From NCBI GenBank assembly GCA_033220425.1, contig CM065647.1, positions 4,154,001 to 4,218,000 on the forward strand: 64,000 nt of DNA, given 5' to 3'. Numbering within the stretch: position 1 is the stretch's first letter; each line of letters opens with the position of its first letter. The position numbers were made by a program, and so were the translations under genes. The notes beneath the pieces were generated by a model. The model was not told where the DNA came from. It did no database searches and worked only from the letters and a program-made list of their open reading frames with translations. Of the stretch, positions 1 to 10,305 are shown piece by piece. The DNA is from Lepraria neglecta. Taxonomy: Eukaryota; Ascomycota; Lecanoromycetes; Lecanorales; Stereocaulaceae.

Positions 1-620
1 ATTTCTGCAAGCTAGGGACAGACCTAACACAGAAAAAGCCTTAGTTAAGGTAGAGGAGCTAAAGAATTTGTATAAGGATATATAAAGGACGATTAAGAGC
101 TCAAACAATAAGTTAAAGGAGTAGGTTAACAGTAAAAGAAAGAATATTCCTCAGCTTAAAGAGGGGGATAAAGTATACCTCTTAATAAAAAATATAAAGA
201 CGACGAGACCAAGTAAGAAACTAGATTATATTAAGGTCGGACCATTCTTAATTAAGAAGGTAAAGGGGGCCGTTAACTATAAACTCGAGCTTCTACCTAA
301 CGCTAAGGTATATCCGGTATTCCATATCTCACTTCTAGAGCCAGCAGACTCTAATATACCACTCCAAGAAACATTTCATTATAACGTTAAGGAAGAAACA
401 GAGTATAAGGTCGAGAGGATCCTAGATAGAAGGAATCAGTTCTATCTAGTTAAATAGAAAGGGTATGACGAAACGGAAAGTACCTAGGAACCTCTTAGGA
501 ACCTTGCGGGGAACTATAGGGAACGTCTACGAGAGTTCTATCAGAGAGAAGAGAAGACTAGTCGAGGCTCTCGGGGATTTCTATCCCGTCAGGGAGATCG
601 AACTACTCGGACGAGACGTT
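1..620 (+). mobile_element. Ty3/gypsy LTR retrotransposon fossil, 3' end of pol with chromodomain
   Basis: The plus strand reads as the C-terminal part of a Ty3/gypsy polyprotein. First comes the post-integrase segment typical of chromoviruses (around 160-350, ending in the VFHISLLEP motif). It is followed by a chromodomain-like stretch at about 400-560, with a Y-x-V-E-x-I-L-D start and a KGY / WEPL-like core. The element enters from outside the left edge, so its 5' part, protease, reverse transcriptase and 5' LTR cannot be seen. It looks broken, with several breaks, and is probably old; no long terminal repeat could be paired within the window. The family call rests on the order integrase tail then chromodomain, which is characteristic of chromoviral Ty3/gypsy elements. 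Confidence 0.85.
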
Positions 621-740
621 GAACATTAAGTCGTTAGGAGACTTGGGAGCGACGCGTTAGTCCTCCTCCAATTCCCTTATGTTCTACAACTCTCGGTCCA
701 CCATATTCTTCTTCTCCTTCTCGACTAAATTCAATTGCGC

Positions 741-1223
741 CTAGAGGCGTACCAGTTTCGCGAGCGCATCAGTAACTTCTTCACGTAACTCGTTACGCCG
801 TTTTTCGACACGACGTATTTCAAGGGGCGACACCACAAGGTCGCACTTCCGACCACCAGAAACGCAGCTCGAACATCTATCGGAATCAGCACCCATAAGG
901 CACTGCTTGCCATTAGCAACACATCGAGAACAGGGCCGCATAACGAAGTCAGAAAGTTCACTAGCCAGCTCCTTTAATCGGATGGCTGGGTTGGACGATC
1001 TCTTAGTACAGATAGGTAGCATGAAGGATGGATGGTTTCTCGGGACGAGAAATCTGGAGGGGGGAGCTAGTATTAGAACCAGAGGGTTCTGACAGGACTG
1101 TCGCGAAGGACGAATGACTTCGGACAGGACAGGCAGGTAAAGCGATAATCGCAATGATCGCAGTACGAGCAATGCTATCAGGAATGATGATCGCAATGGT
1201 CGCAGTGCGAGCAATACTATCAA
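741..1223 (-). mobile_element. Cysteine-rich transposon-associated ORF, antisense to the pol fossil
   Basis: This 160-codon minus-strand frame has a conserved-looking C-terminal 75 residues. Two similar cysteine motifs lie there, CSRCVANGKQC and CSSCVSGGRKC, each C-x2-C-x5-6-C, followed by a charged helix (RRVEKRRNELREEV). From memory, similar short double-cysteine ORFs recur next to gypsy-type elements in ascomycete genomes. It begins about 120 bp past the pol tail and points the opposite way. It may be an accessory antisense gene of the element or part of a second inserted element. Function is unknown; the motif looks nucleic-acid or zinc binding, which is inference. I treat it as part of the fossil. 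Confidence 0.45.
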
Positions 1224-1232
1224 GAGTGCTTG
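1151..1232. repeat. Two-copy 42-bp direct repeat
   Basis: A unit starting GCAATGATCGCAGTACGAGC at 1151 is repeated with a few changes at 1193, a 42-bp period. It lies at the N-terminal end of the antisense cysteine-rich frame, where it encodes an alternating hydrophobic/Arg stretch. Confidence 0.7.
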
Positions 1233-1499
1233 GCAGGATTTCTTATGTCTACATATACGGGGCCTTGCCCACTGTTTGGAACAGCGTGTTCAACTTGGCA
1301 AACCATTCTTGGTTAATCTTCCTGGTACTCCTTGCACTATACTTTACTAGTTATCAACATAGAACGCATTGACTACCTTCAACCACAAAGACTGCCATTC
1401 TACCTGAGTGACTCCTCTCCCACAGAAGCATAAGACATCTACACCCCCATACGTTCGGTTATCGCACCGTTAGGTAAACGATCGGACGTGAGGGTCGTA

Positions 1500-1760
1500 A
1501 CATCCAGGAAGCCTATAGCGTAAGCGACTTTCTTCTTTATTTCCTCTATTTAATATACTTAGCCCGCTAGTATCTCGCCTTCGGGGTCTTCTTACTTAAA
1601 GCCCTTAGTATCGAACTAACGCTCGTATTCGTATAGAAAGTCGTCCAGTTCCTCTAGGGTATTACCCTTATATAGCTTTGGGTCTTTTATCTTCAAGCTT
1701 AGAATCGATCTCTTTGCCGTCCCTTACGTCTTAAAACTTAACAAGACCTGTCGACAGTAT
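1500..1760 (-). mobile_element. Gag-like retrotransposon fossil fragment
   Basis: On the minus strand, short stretches read like the central domain of a Ty3/gypsy Gag protein: a KIKDPKLYKGNTLEELDDF-like core followed by a tyrosine/glutamate-rich helix. It is clearly broken and AT-shifted, with several breaks. Its strand is opposite to the pol tail at 1-620, so either two elements meet here or one was inserted into the other. Identification rests on a short similarity only. Confidence 0.35.
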
Positions 1761-4278
1761 ATCTAATAGGCCTAAAACGCCGTATACTCCTCGGTATTTA
1801 CCTGTATTATACTGGTACCGGCTTCTTCGCCCGCGTCGGCTCCTCTAAGCGTACTGTCGCTAGGATCCGATCTAAGTTATTATCTTGCTCCCGCTGAGGA
1901 AGCTATTACGACTTATAGTTAACTGTTCGATTCGATATTCGATTCGAATTTTAACTAACTGGCTCGACGCCGGCGTTAATCGGTAGGTAGGTAGCGGTGA
2001 CGGTGGTCACAGCGTTGGTTAGTTATCAGACGGGCATACCCCCCTTACTATCGTGTCGATGATAGCGAGAGTTTCAGGGTTCAGAAATGTAACGGGGTCT
2101 AGGCATACGTAACTGAGCAACTGGTGGATTTGCTACTAGATAGACTGAATCCTGAGGAACCCAGGTGGGAGTCCTCAGAGACAACACATTTATCGAGGGA
2201 GATTGCACCCTCGCATCAAGCCGATCCACTATGCGACTTGCACTGTCGCATAGCCGCACCAGAGGGATAGTCTCCCGAACCTGGTCTAGCATCTCCATGA
2301 TCGGCCCTTACACTAACCTTGCGCTACCTGCAAAACATGGCGAAAACGCTTCTTTTACTTATAACTTTTGCGTAAATAGACCGATTAAATTTTTTTGACG
2401 GCATTGGAAAGCGTATACTTGGTTCCAAAACTTGTGAAATTATCTTGATATTATATGATGTATATAGCGCGGGGAAGTACTGCGAAGAAGTTACGATACG
2501 AATTTAACTTTTGGTAGTTGAAGGTACTAGGCCGAAAAGCGTAGTATCAGAGAGGGAGAATTATAGGGCCATTCTAATTGGCTGCAAGTGCGGAATAACT
2601 CCGAAAGTCGCGATATTCTATTATTAGAAGAAAGATAGACACTCCGAACTTAGGAGTGGTGATTACCGTTTTCGTTTGGGAAAGGGAGTAGGAACGGGAG
2701 CAAGGCCGCTTTAATCGTCCACGTGAAGAAGATGGGAGAGCAATCAGATGGGCTTAAAGGGAGCATGAGAGCATTAATAGAGCACTGCTTAAGGTGACAG
2801 GGAGGGACCCTGTTCGGGGTCCTTAGAACTCGGCAATAATTCCCTAGTCAAAAAGCTACTGCCTATCGTAACCTCAGCCGCCTCCCTTCAAATATTTGCC
2901 AGAATATCTAGATGAAAAAACGGCTTATGCCTATCAATTCCTCCACACAATTTGCCGAGCAGACCGTTCCTCATCTCGTCTGGCAAAATAGGACCCTTCG
3001 TATCCTTCAAAGCTTCCCAATTCATGATCTTAGGATCAAAAGGTCACCCATTAACCTGACCAACCATATCCGCGTACGCCGTATTTCCCTCCCGACGCTT
3101 GATAGGTACAAGTCGCCCGACTTCAAACCTGGGATTGAGGTCCAGACCTTGTTCGTGCCCTTTTTGAACTAAATTTGCTTTCCACTAGTCGCTGAGGCGG
3201 CTGGGAATGATGATTGCGGGGTGTTGGCCTAGGATGGAGGGGGAGAGGCTCGGAGGTCCATGAGGTGGGATTCCTTAGCTTTGGTGTTGTGCTGTCGATG
3301 TCGTAGAAGGTCTTGGTGTAGTAGCCTGGTGCTTCCATTTCTGGTTCTTTCTGACTAACTAAGACGAAGAACCTGTTCTGCGTATGAGGCGGCAAGTTTG
3401 CCAGAAAGCTACAGTGATGGGCCGGAAAATCTGCCTTGTTGATAACTCGACCCAGTGACCTTAAAGAGATGGTACCCATTTTCCCTTCGATTTTTCCATA
3501 ATGTTGAACCACTCAGTCCTCAGATGCGGCATGAGCTAAGGCGCTGACCATCATGCCTGTAAAGAGCGCCCTATGATGTGGTGACACTCCTCACCGTCAA
3601 TTCCCGAAGGACAATTGACCTAGAAAGAGAGTCCCACAGACCTCTTCTGCAAGCTTATCAAAAGAGCGATTTTCGGAGGCTTCACGCCCTTTATATCAGT
3701 TGTTTTCACAAAGGCATGATAATTGAGATCAGGGTTCTACGGAATTGAAGCAATTTCAATTCAATAAGCGTTCTGTTAATTTTGAGGATCTAAGATATGC
3801 GGATAGTGGGCCAACTACACGTCTGTTGATCCTCAAGAATGATCACCGAACCTGCAAGAGGGACGGGCCTAGCCGCAATCTGGCGCTTGATGTCCGCCGC
3901 CTTGTCTAATTCCCCTCTTTTTGAACAAATCACTCACCAGAATCATCCTGCTGAGCAATTCTCCACACTTTGCAGCCGTCTCACGAATTCAGTATGCCGG
4001 TTGCTGCCGACAGGGTTTCGATCTCAATCTGCACGTCTTTTAAGTGTGAGTTCCCAGGATTGAACTTACAATCGCCTTTATGTACGACTCGTCCACGGAC
4101 AACAAGCTTGTGTAGTAACCTAGACGGGCTATTAAATGAATCGCATGAGAAGCGAAGGCCGTATTCGAAGCAGAAACTGGTATTCAATCAATGATATGGC
4201 GCCTACTTTCCAGCAAGCTTTAGAATACGACAGCAGCCATCTACGTACACCACATTAATTCCTAGACCCACATGCACG
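1761..4278. other. Gene-poor decayed stretch
   Basis: I see no supported gene. The part around 2300-2650 is AT-rich and stop-rich in all frames, as expected of old repeat DNA. A 129-codon minus-strand frame at 3123-3512 (basic C-terminus, motif GYYTKTFYDIDSTTP) stands out a little but matches nothing I recognise. Its plus-strand neighbour at 2912-3172 is no more convincing. Confidence 0.5.
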
Positions 4279-7200
4279 TTAGAGCTCCTTTATTCGCCAT
4301 TTCCAGAGCATAGCCAAGGCCAATATGGCGGCTCCAACCATGATAGACCTGCCCGGCGAGCGGACACTTGTCAACGATAGCGCAAAGGCGAGCGAAAAGT
4401 GAGCGATGATGAAGAAATACATGAGGAAATATCCCAGCGCCACCAGAAGACCTTCACGGACGGACATTTGCCCAAGCTGCGCCCACATTGGCTGTGCATC
4501 ACTGGCGACATATTTATGTTTTTCGCCGCATCTCGGGCATCTCTCGCAGGCGTTTATTAGCTCGATCTGAGAGAAACCGTTTGGCGTGGGATGTAGGACG
4601 CTGCCGAGTAACTCGATTATGGAATTCAGACCATGTCCGCATGATTTTGTTGTAGATGAGAGAGCAAATTTCGCAATTGAGGACAATCGAAAGATGGAAG
4701 GAATGCTTCTGACATGATTTTCGAGATTTGTTATACTGATCCTTGCCTCGGACGAAAACATATTTCTGTGTTCGATTGATAGAGCATCTCGCAAAAGGGC
4801 AAGAATGGCCGTATCTTGCGACGCTGATGCTTCAACTGCCTTAAGTTCTGACCAATGCAGTGGACTGAAGACAGTTTTGCGGGGATGAGGAGCAGCGGCA
4901 GCAGCCAAGGCTATTTGTAGAGCACTTCGACCTCCTCCATCTGGATGGATAACGCTGTCCGCAGGATTCTTGGCATGCTTGAGGAGAACATCAACGCACG
5001 CTGTTTTACCAAGCTCAACAGCCAATGTGAGCCATGTGTAATGTTCCAACGACCTGAACCATTCTTTGTTGATAGAGTACATCTTCCCGATTACCAAGTC
5101 TGACGGGTTTCCATACTCTAGTAAAAGTTTGAGCGCGTCAGGTCGATTATAACGGATGGCGCTAAGGGCATAACTCTGGGAGATGAACATTTTCTCTGAT
5201 CCAAAGAGTTTTTTGTAATCGAATATGCCCTTCTTGAGCAGAACGGATGGCGCATCAGGTCGAACGTCTATTGCGCGATCAGACTCCAGGACTTCTTGGA
5301 GTGGGTCACATGTGTCGAAAATATTTCCGTGATCAGCTGTCGAAAGGTCTGTCAAACGGTCCAGCAGTGTTGAAAAGAGTGAGTTGAATACAGAAGTTTC
5401 CAGCTCACAGGCTCTCTGGCAAAGCACTGGTATTGCTCGTGCACTGTCAGCACCAGCGTCCACTAGCATTTTGACAAAGTTCAGCTTTGCAAGTCCTGCC
5501 GCGTGACCCAGATAATTCTGGTGTATATGGCCCTCATCCAGGTTGATACCAGCATCAATGAACGGCGCCAGCATAGATGTTGTTCCTTTTTGGACGACTG
5601 TACGGAGAAATCTGATCCGCTCTAGTGATGGAGCGCCTGCCACTTGAGACACAATTATGTCTATACCGAACACTGAATTCAGTATTCCATCTGTAACACT
5701 GGCATTTAAAGTCTTGGACACCGAGCGGTAATCACGAAGGTAAGATTGTAGGATTTTGAAGAAGTTCCTATCCGCGTAAGCAAGTATGCCAATGTACCAG
5801 ACACTACTCATTGACAGGTCTTCCACGATCCATGGCTCAGACTGATGGAGAAGAATATCGCGAATGACTCCGAATCCTAGACCGCCTTCTATCATGCCCG
5901 GAGCGCCTTCTATCATGGCCGGAAGAATAGACATCTTGATCTTTCCATCGCAGACATCGTACTCGAGGCTCGACCAGCCCTCTGGGAGGAAGACCGTAGA
6001 AGGGATGTAAACCTCTCCCAGTGAGCGTTCACAGCGCGCAATGCTATCTCGATAATAAGTTTCGAAAAGACCGTCTAAGTTTTGTTGCTGGTCATGTGAC
6101 CAGTGACGATTCATACTCGCGAAGAAGACAATCAGAGCTTGGGAACTGCTTGCAGTCAGCGCTCTGGACGATTGGAAATTCGCAACGTGTGTACCCACGA
6201 AGGAAATGAACCTCGGTCTAGCAAAAAGTCAAGCAGCATTTTGTGTTGTAATATTCTCTGAGAGCATGGTATGATATGCAAGAACATCTGTAGGGTTGCC
6301 TGATGAGTCATTTCAGCCTGCGTCTGTAATTGATAACAACTGGTCTAACCTCTAATAGCGTGATCGCGTTTCCCGAGTCATGATCTATGATCATATCCGT
6401 GGGTCGAGCTCGATTCGTCGAAAACAAGTTCCTCAATTGTGGGATATCGCACTTATAAAGTGCCTTCGAGAGCTCCGGGTCCTGATTTATCGATATAGGC
6501 TGAAGGCTATACGTCGGCCCTGGCTGAATGTAGGTAGATGAATGGGAGAATTCAATGTGAGCGCGGATCATGGTGTTTGATAGAAACCACGGCGGGATGA
6601 AAATTGTATCGACTCTTATGACACGCCATTCGTCTCCTTCAGGTGATGTGGGGTGGAAACGTGATCTTGTATAATGCACAAAGAGTTTGCCCGTCGGAAG
6701 AACAATGATTTTAGTCTTCTTGGATGATTCTTCGACTGGCGTAATAGGGATTTCTGGCGCAAGGGCGTCCTGGTTTCGCGTTCCAGAAACCCTACTTGTT
6801 CGAGCAGCGACAATTCCAACGCGGTCATGCCATGACTCCAGGCCTGGATCACTGCGACGAAAAATGCGCTGTTGAGATCTGAGACCTGTACGATACCGGA
6901 AATCGAGCGACATGGTCCTGGGACAAATTGCTTGAGAAAGAGCGCGTGTCTCGTCGAGAACTCTCATGTTATTCGCTGTCACGAGTGTCAATCTTTTTCT
7001 AAGCAATTACACTCCAAGTAAGCTAATTGCGACCATCAGATCTAAGAGTAGAGATGAGTGAGACCCACTCGTTCATTAATGTCTGGACCATTATCAAATT
7101 CTGGATATGCGCGGAGTATCGCTTGTGAAATTCATTCACTGTGCTCTCGGCGAAGACGTGGCAAATCCGTGCTTTCAAACCTTGCCTTGAAAGATTGAAC

Positions 7201-7505
7201 GTAGATATCTTTGTTTTGAAGTCGCATATGTCGCCCTCCAGCTGTACGATAAAGCTGTTCCATAGGTCCTGCAACGCTTGTGGTACATCAATCCCCTCAT
7301 AATCTAGAGATCCATTTTTGATCGCGACAAGTAATAGCTCAAGGTTTTTCAGATCTTGTTGCAAGCGTATAGTACTTTTCGGAGCGTCCTTCAACTTTCG
7401 TTGTAGCTCGAACAATGCTTTGGAAGTATCACCCACTGCAGCCACGAGTGTGATAAGGCTGGCGCCGAAGCCTACGAAAGTGATTGTCGCTGTGATAGGA
7501 TCCAT
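4279..7505 (-). CDS. Helo/SesA-like domain - ankyrin repeat - two-TM protein (three exons)
   Basis: The gene reads on the minus strand from ATG at 7505. Exon 1 (about 7505-7060) gives an N-terminal domain of the Helo/SesA-like fungal STAND N-terminal type: a hydrophobic start (MDPITATITFVGFGASLITL) and a helical region with LFELQRKL and LQQDLKNLELLL. Exon 2 (about 7005-6345) holds a linker with a beta-rich segment and a first ankyrin-like repeat (ALYKCDIPQLRNLFSTNRA). Exon 3 (about 6220-4279) has at least three weak ankyrin-like units, a CERCPRC cysteine cluster and two C-terminal membrane helices about 20 residues apart. Splice sites are approximate: my best donors and acceptors do not give a clean phase, so the joins need RNA data. 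No NACHT or NB-ARC ATPase is visible. By family analogy the N-domain could oligomerise and act in signalling or cell death, and the ankyrins could sense; this is inference. Confidence 0.65.
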
Positions 7506-8111
7506 TTCAACCAAAGCACAAGAAGAAAAACATCAAGATCATTGCAGACAAGGGAGTAATTTTTAGAACCGGCACGGACATCGAAGTTAAAGTCAATATA
7601 GCAAGGCCAGGAGAGAGTGAAAAAAAGGGAATGCACTGCCTCCACGAGGAAGTTACCGGACGGTGTACCTGGCGAACGAAAAAGTGTTCGCCAAATATAA
7701 TTTAGTCCTAGTTCGTGAGGGAAGGCTTGTTTTAACTTGAGCTTTAGATGAGCCCTGAGATAAGCCTCACTGAGTACTCCGGAAACCCTCCCCAAGCAAT
7801 AAGGGAGAGCCTGATCGGGCCTCTCAGTTGCCGGCTACGCTTGCTTCTCAGCATCATCATTGCGAAGTGCGTGCTTCCACGCTGCTGCCTAATTTCTTCG
7901 TGCATGCGTACTACAGCAATTACAGAGAAATAAGGACAAGGTATTTTTGTCCATCCTTGCTATGTTCTCGTCGTAGAAATGTACTCCATGAAGGGAAATA
8001 CTGGTCGAGGAGTATAAAGCTTTTCCTCAAGCCGCACTGGTTAGTTGTTGCCCTTGCGCCCGCAGGTGCAAGATTACGGTAGGCTCGATTTATTCGTGCT
8101 TACGCCCATCT

Positions 8112-8237
8112 GGGCCCCGGAGGAAATTTTTTGGGTAATTGGAAGGTCTTTGGGCACGAGCGCATGTGTGTACAGGGCCTGTCCGGGCCGGAAGAAAAAT
8201 TTTGGGCAATTGGAAGATCTTTGGGCACAGGCGCATG
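8112..8237. repeat. Two-copy direct repeat, about 48 bp, spaced about 78 bp
   Basis: Copy 1 (about 8112-8164) and copy 2 (about 8189-8237) share the core AATTGGAAG-TCTTTGGGCAC followed by GCGCATG, with a preceding GGAAATTTTTTGGG-like stretch. Both are preceded by GGGCC-rich sequence, so the duplicated unit may be about 78 bp. Confidence 0.75.
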
Positions 8238-8799
8238 GCCCATATGAGCCACACCCCCATGTGACCCACCGCTCTGGGAAGGTTAGCCGAGCAAATTTTT
8301 CCAGCACCATGTCCACTTCCTTACCTATTTTTGGTGGCTAAATAGATAAGCATTCGATATTCGAATTGTATATTCAATAAAGCAATACTTACTAAGCGAA
8401 GTTATTTAGAGTCTTAGCGTATATTCTAGTTCTATATCACTCTCTATATATGCTCGGGAAACGATTGGAATATAGTAACAGTTCTGATTGGGATGTCTTG
8501 GCAGGGCAAAATCTCCGACGGTATTATTCAACTGTCAATGGGAAGTGGCGCAGACTGGTGTTAGACTATTGGAAAACGAGAATGGCAGCCCCAGCCGACA
8601 CCGATGGCGCCATTCCAGGCTCCCTCCTTGCTGCGCCTGCACTGCCCCTCGGCACTCCCTCGGTGCTCCCTCGGTGCTCCCTGCTCCCTTTCTCTGCTCC
8701 CTCTAAAGCGGCCCTGCTCCCTTTCCCGAACAAAAAGGGTAATTAGCAATCCTAAGTTCGGGGTGTGTATAATATATATATAAACAAGCTCAAAGTCCC

Positions 8800-8813
8800 G
8801 TCCACGCGTGGAC
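8800..8813. repeat. Perfect 14-bp palindrome
   Basis: GTCCACGCGTGGAC is its own reverse complement, and a further GGTGGACGCACGAC half-copy follows about 20 bp downstream. It sits about 20 bp after an alternating TA run. No flanking gene explains it. Confidence 0.6.
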
Positions 8814-9353
8814 CTGGCATCCGCTAGCTTGGCGGTGGACGCACGACAATCTAAGGCCAACAACCTCCTCCCTCTCTTCTTCATCATCAACCAGCCATCC
8901 GGCTTCTCCTCTCCCTCATCTCTAGTAAATCCCTTCGCTCACAACTGAGATTTTTCATAGGGCTTCTCCCTTCGGGGGGAAGTCTGAACTTTTGCACTTT
9001 TTGCATGGCGGAAGTTCAAGGCTGGGTTATATATAATAGGCATCTGTTACCTATCAACATTTTTTTTGGGCTGGGCAATAGTGATATAGAATGTTCTGCA
9101 GCACCAATATGAAAGGAATGCCTGAAATTTTCGAAGCCAGGAAGCGAGAACTCTCTCGTGTGTAGCTTGCATCCGACCTCGTCGTTACGACATAGCGTCG
9201 ACACAGCGCGAAACTAGACGCGGCAAATCTGAAAGTGCTAAAAAACCACAAATTTCCTTCAAAAACACCTCCCATCTCACCACAACACGCAGTATCTAAC
9301 AAGTATGACTAAGCTGCAGCTTTCGGAAAATGGGTAGTTAATTCAGCTAGCAA

Positions 9354-9642
9354 CATGTCGAACTACGTACCTGGTCAGCGACGATCACTGCATACGGGCT
9401 TGCAGGCCGGTCGGCCTAGACCCTCTGAAATGGGCTACAGAAAGCCCTGCGCGAATCCTGGCTGAGTGCCATGGGCCATTGACCTGCACCGGATGCGGCA
9501 GTCATGACCATATCCAGTGCGTATACTTATCGCTCCAAGAGGCAAACAGCTCTACTTATAGTCACTGACATCCATCTCAGGTACGAGTGCAAAGAGGTCT
9601 GTGCCCACTGTCAATATGGGGCCATTGGCTGCAAGCGGCGCT
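9354..9642 (+). CDS. Possible small cysteine/histidine-rich protein or remnant
   Basis: A plus-strand exon-like stretch at about 9455-9519 encodes CHGPLTCTGCGSHDHIQC. A GTATAC donor and a CAG acceptor at 9579 would join it to a second stretch encoding YECKEVCAHCQYGAIGCKRR and a stop at 9642. The spacing of Cys and His suggests a small zinc-binding module. The 5' part is unclear: an ATG at 9356 lies in another frame, and only a very short intron would connect it. It could be a gene fragment. Confidence 0.25.
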
Positions 9643-9649
9643 AGAAAGG

Positions 9650-10305
9650 CTTCTTGCCATCTCGAGGCAGGAGCGCAACCGCAAGTCGTAATGCAAGACT
9701 TAGTGTATCTTTGGGTACTGACGACAGCTTTCTAGTGGCGAAGCAGCCAAGATACTTCTCTGGTTGATAGGCTCCACCACGCACCCCCACTGGCTTTCTT
9801 CGGCGATCTGGTCTACCTCCTCGGCATCCTAGTCTGCCTTCTCGACCATCTGGTCCTCCTCCGCCTTCTCGTCTCAGTCTTTCACTATCTGGCATAAATC
9901 CTCGCCATCTGGCTTCGTTATCTCGCTTTCTGGCTCTCCTGTGCTCTCCGGCTTCCTCTTTCCGCCATCTGCCTCATCTTCGCCATCTGGTCCCTTACAC
10001 AGCGACTCGGAGATCTTAGGGATGGCAGCTGCCGCTCCTCAGCGCAGCGATCGCTGGACTCCTTACGAGTTCAAGTTGATCCGTCCGGTGAGCGCTTTGC
10101 GGCGTTCACAGATAGCAGGGCGGTACGCCCTTTGTACAAGTATTCAATGCAATTATTCACGTGGCAGGCATGGCGACATCACAAGTTCGGTTGCTGCTTG
10201 GAATCGTCTCCCATCGACCTTCTTTCGCAAGTTTCGCTGTAGTTCCGAAGTTCCAACTTATGATGGAATTCTGCATTCATGTCTCCCTGTGCAAGTGATC
10301 TCATA
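9650..10305. repeat. Low-complexity stretch with degenerate CCATCTGG-type repeats
   Basis: Between about 9790 and 10000 the motif (C/T)CATCTGG / CGATCTGG recurs at irregular 20-30 bp steps in pyrimidine-rich sequence, producing Pro/Ser/Arg-rich or Leu-rich frames on both strands. No coherent protein is seen, and the plus-strand frame runs into the convergent 3' end of med17. Confidence 0.5.

Larger units (their letters stand above)
7506..9353. other. Repeat-containing intergenic region
   Basis: No gene is supported. It contains a spaced direct repeat (about 8112-8237), a short tandem CCTCGGTGCTC-type array with CTCCCTGCTCCCTTT variants (about 8635-8720), an alternating TA run (8771-8781) and a 14-bp perfect palindrome (8800-8813). 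Open frames here have no coherent sequence. Confidence 0.6.
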
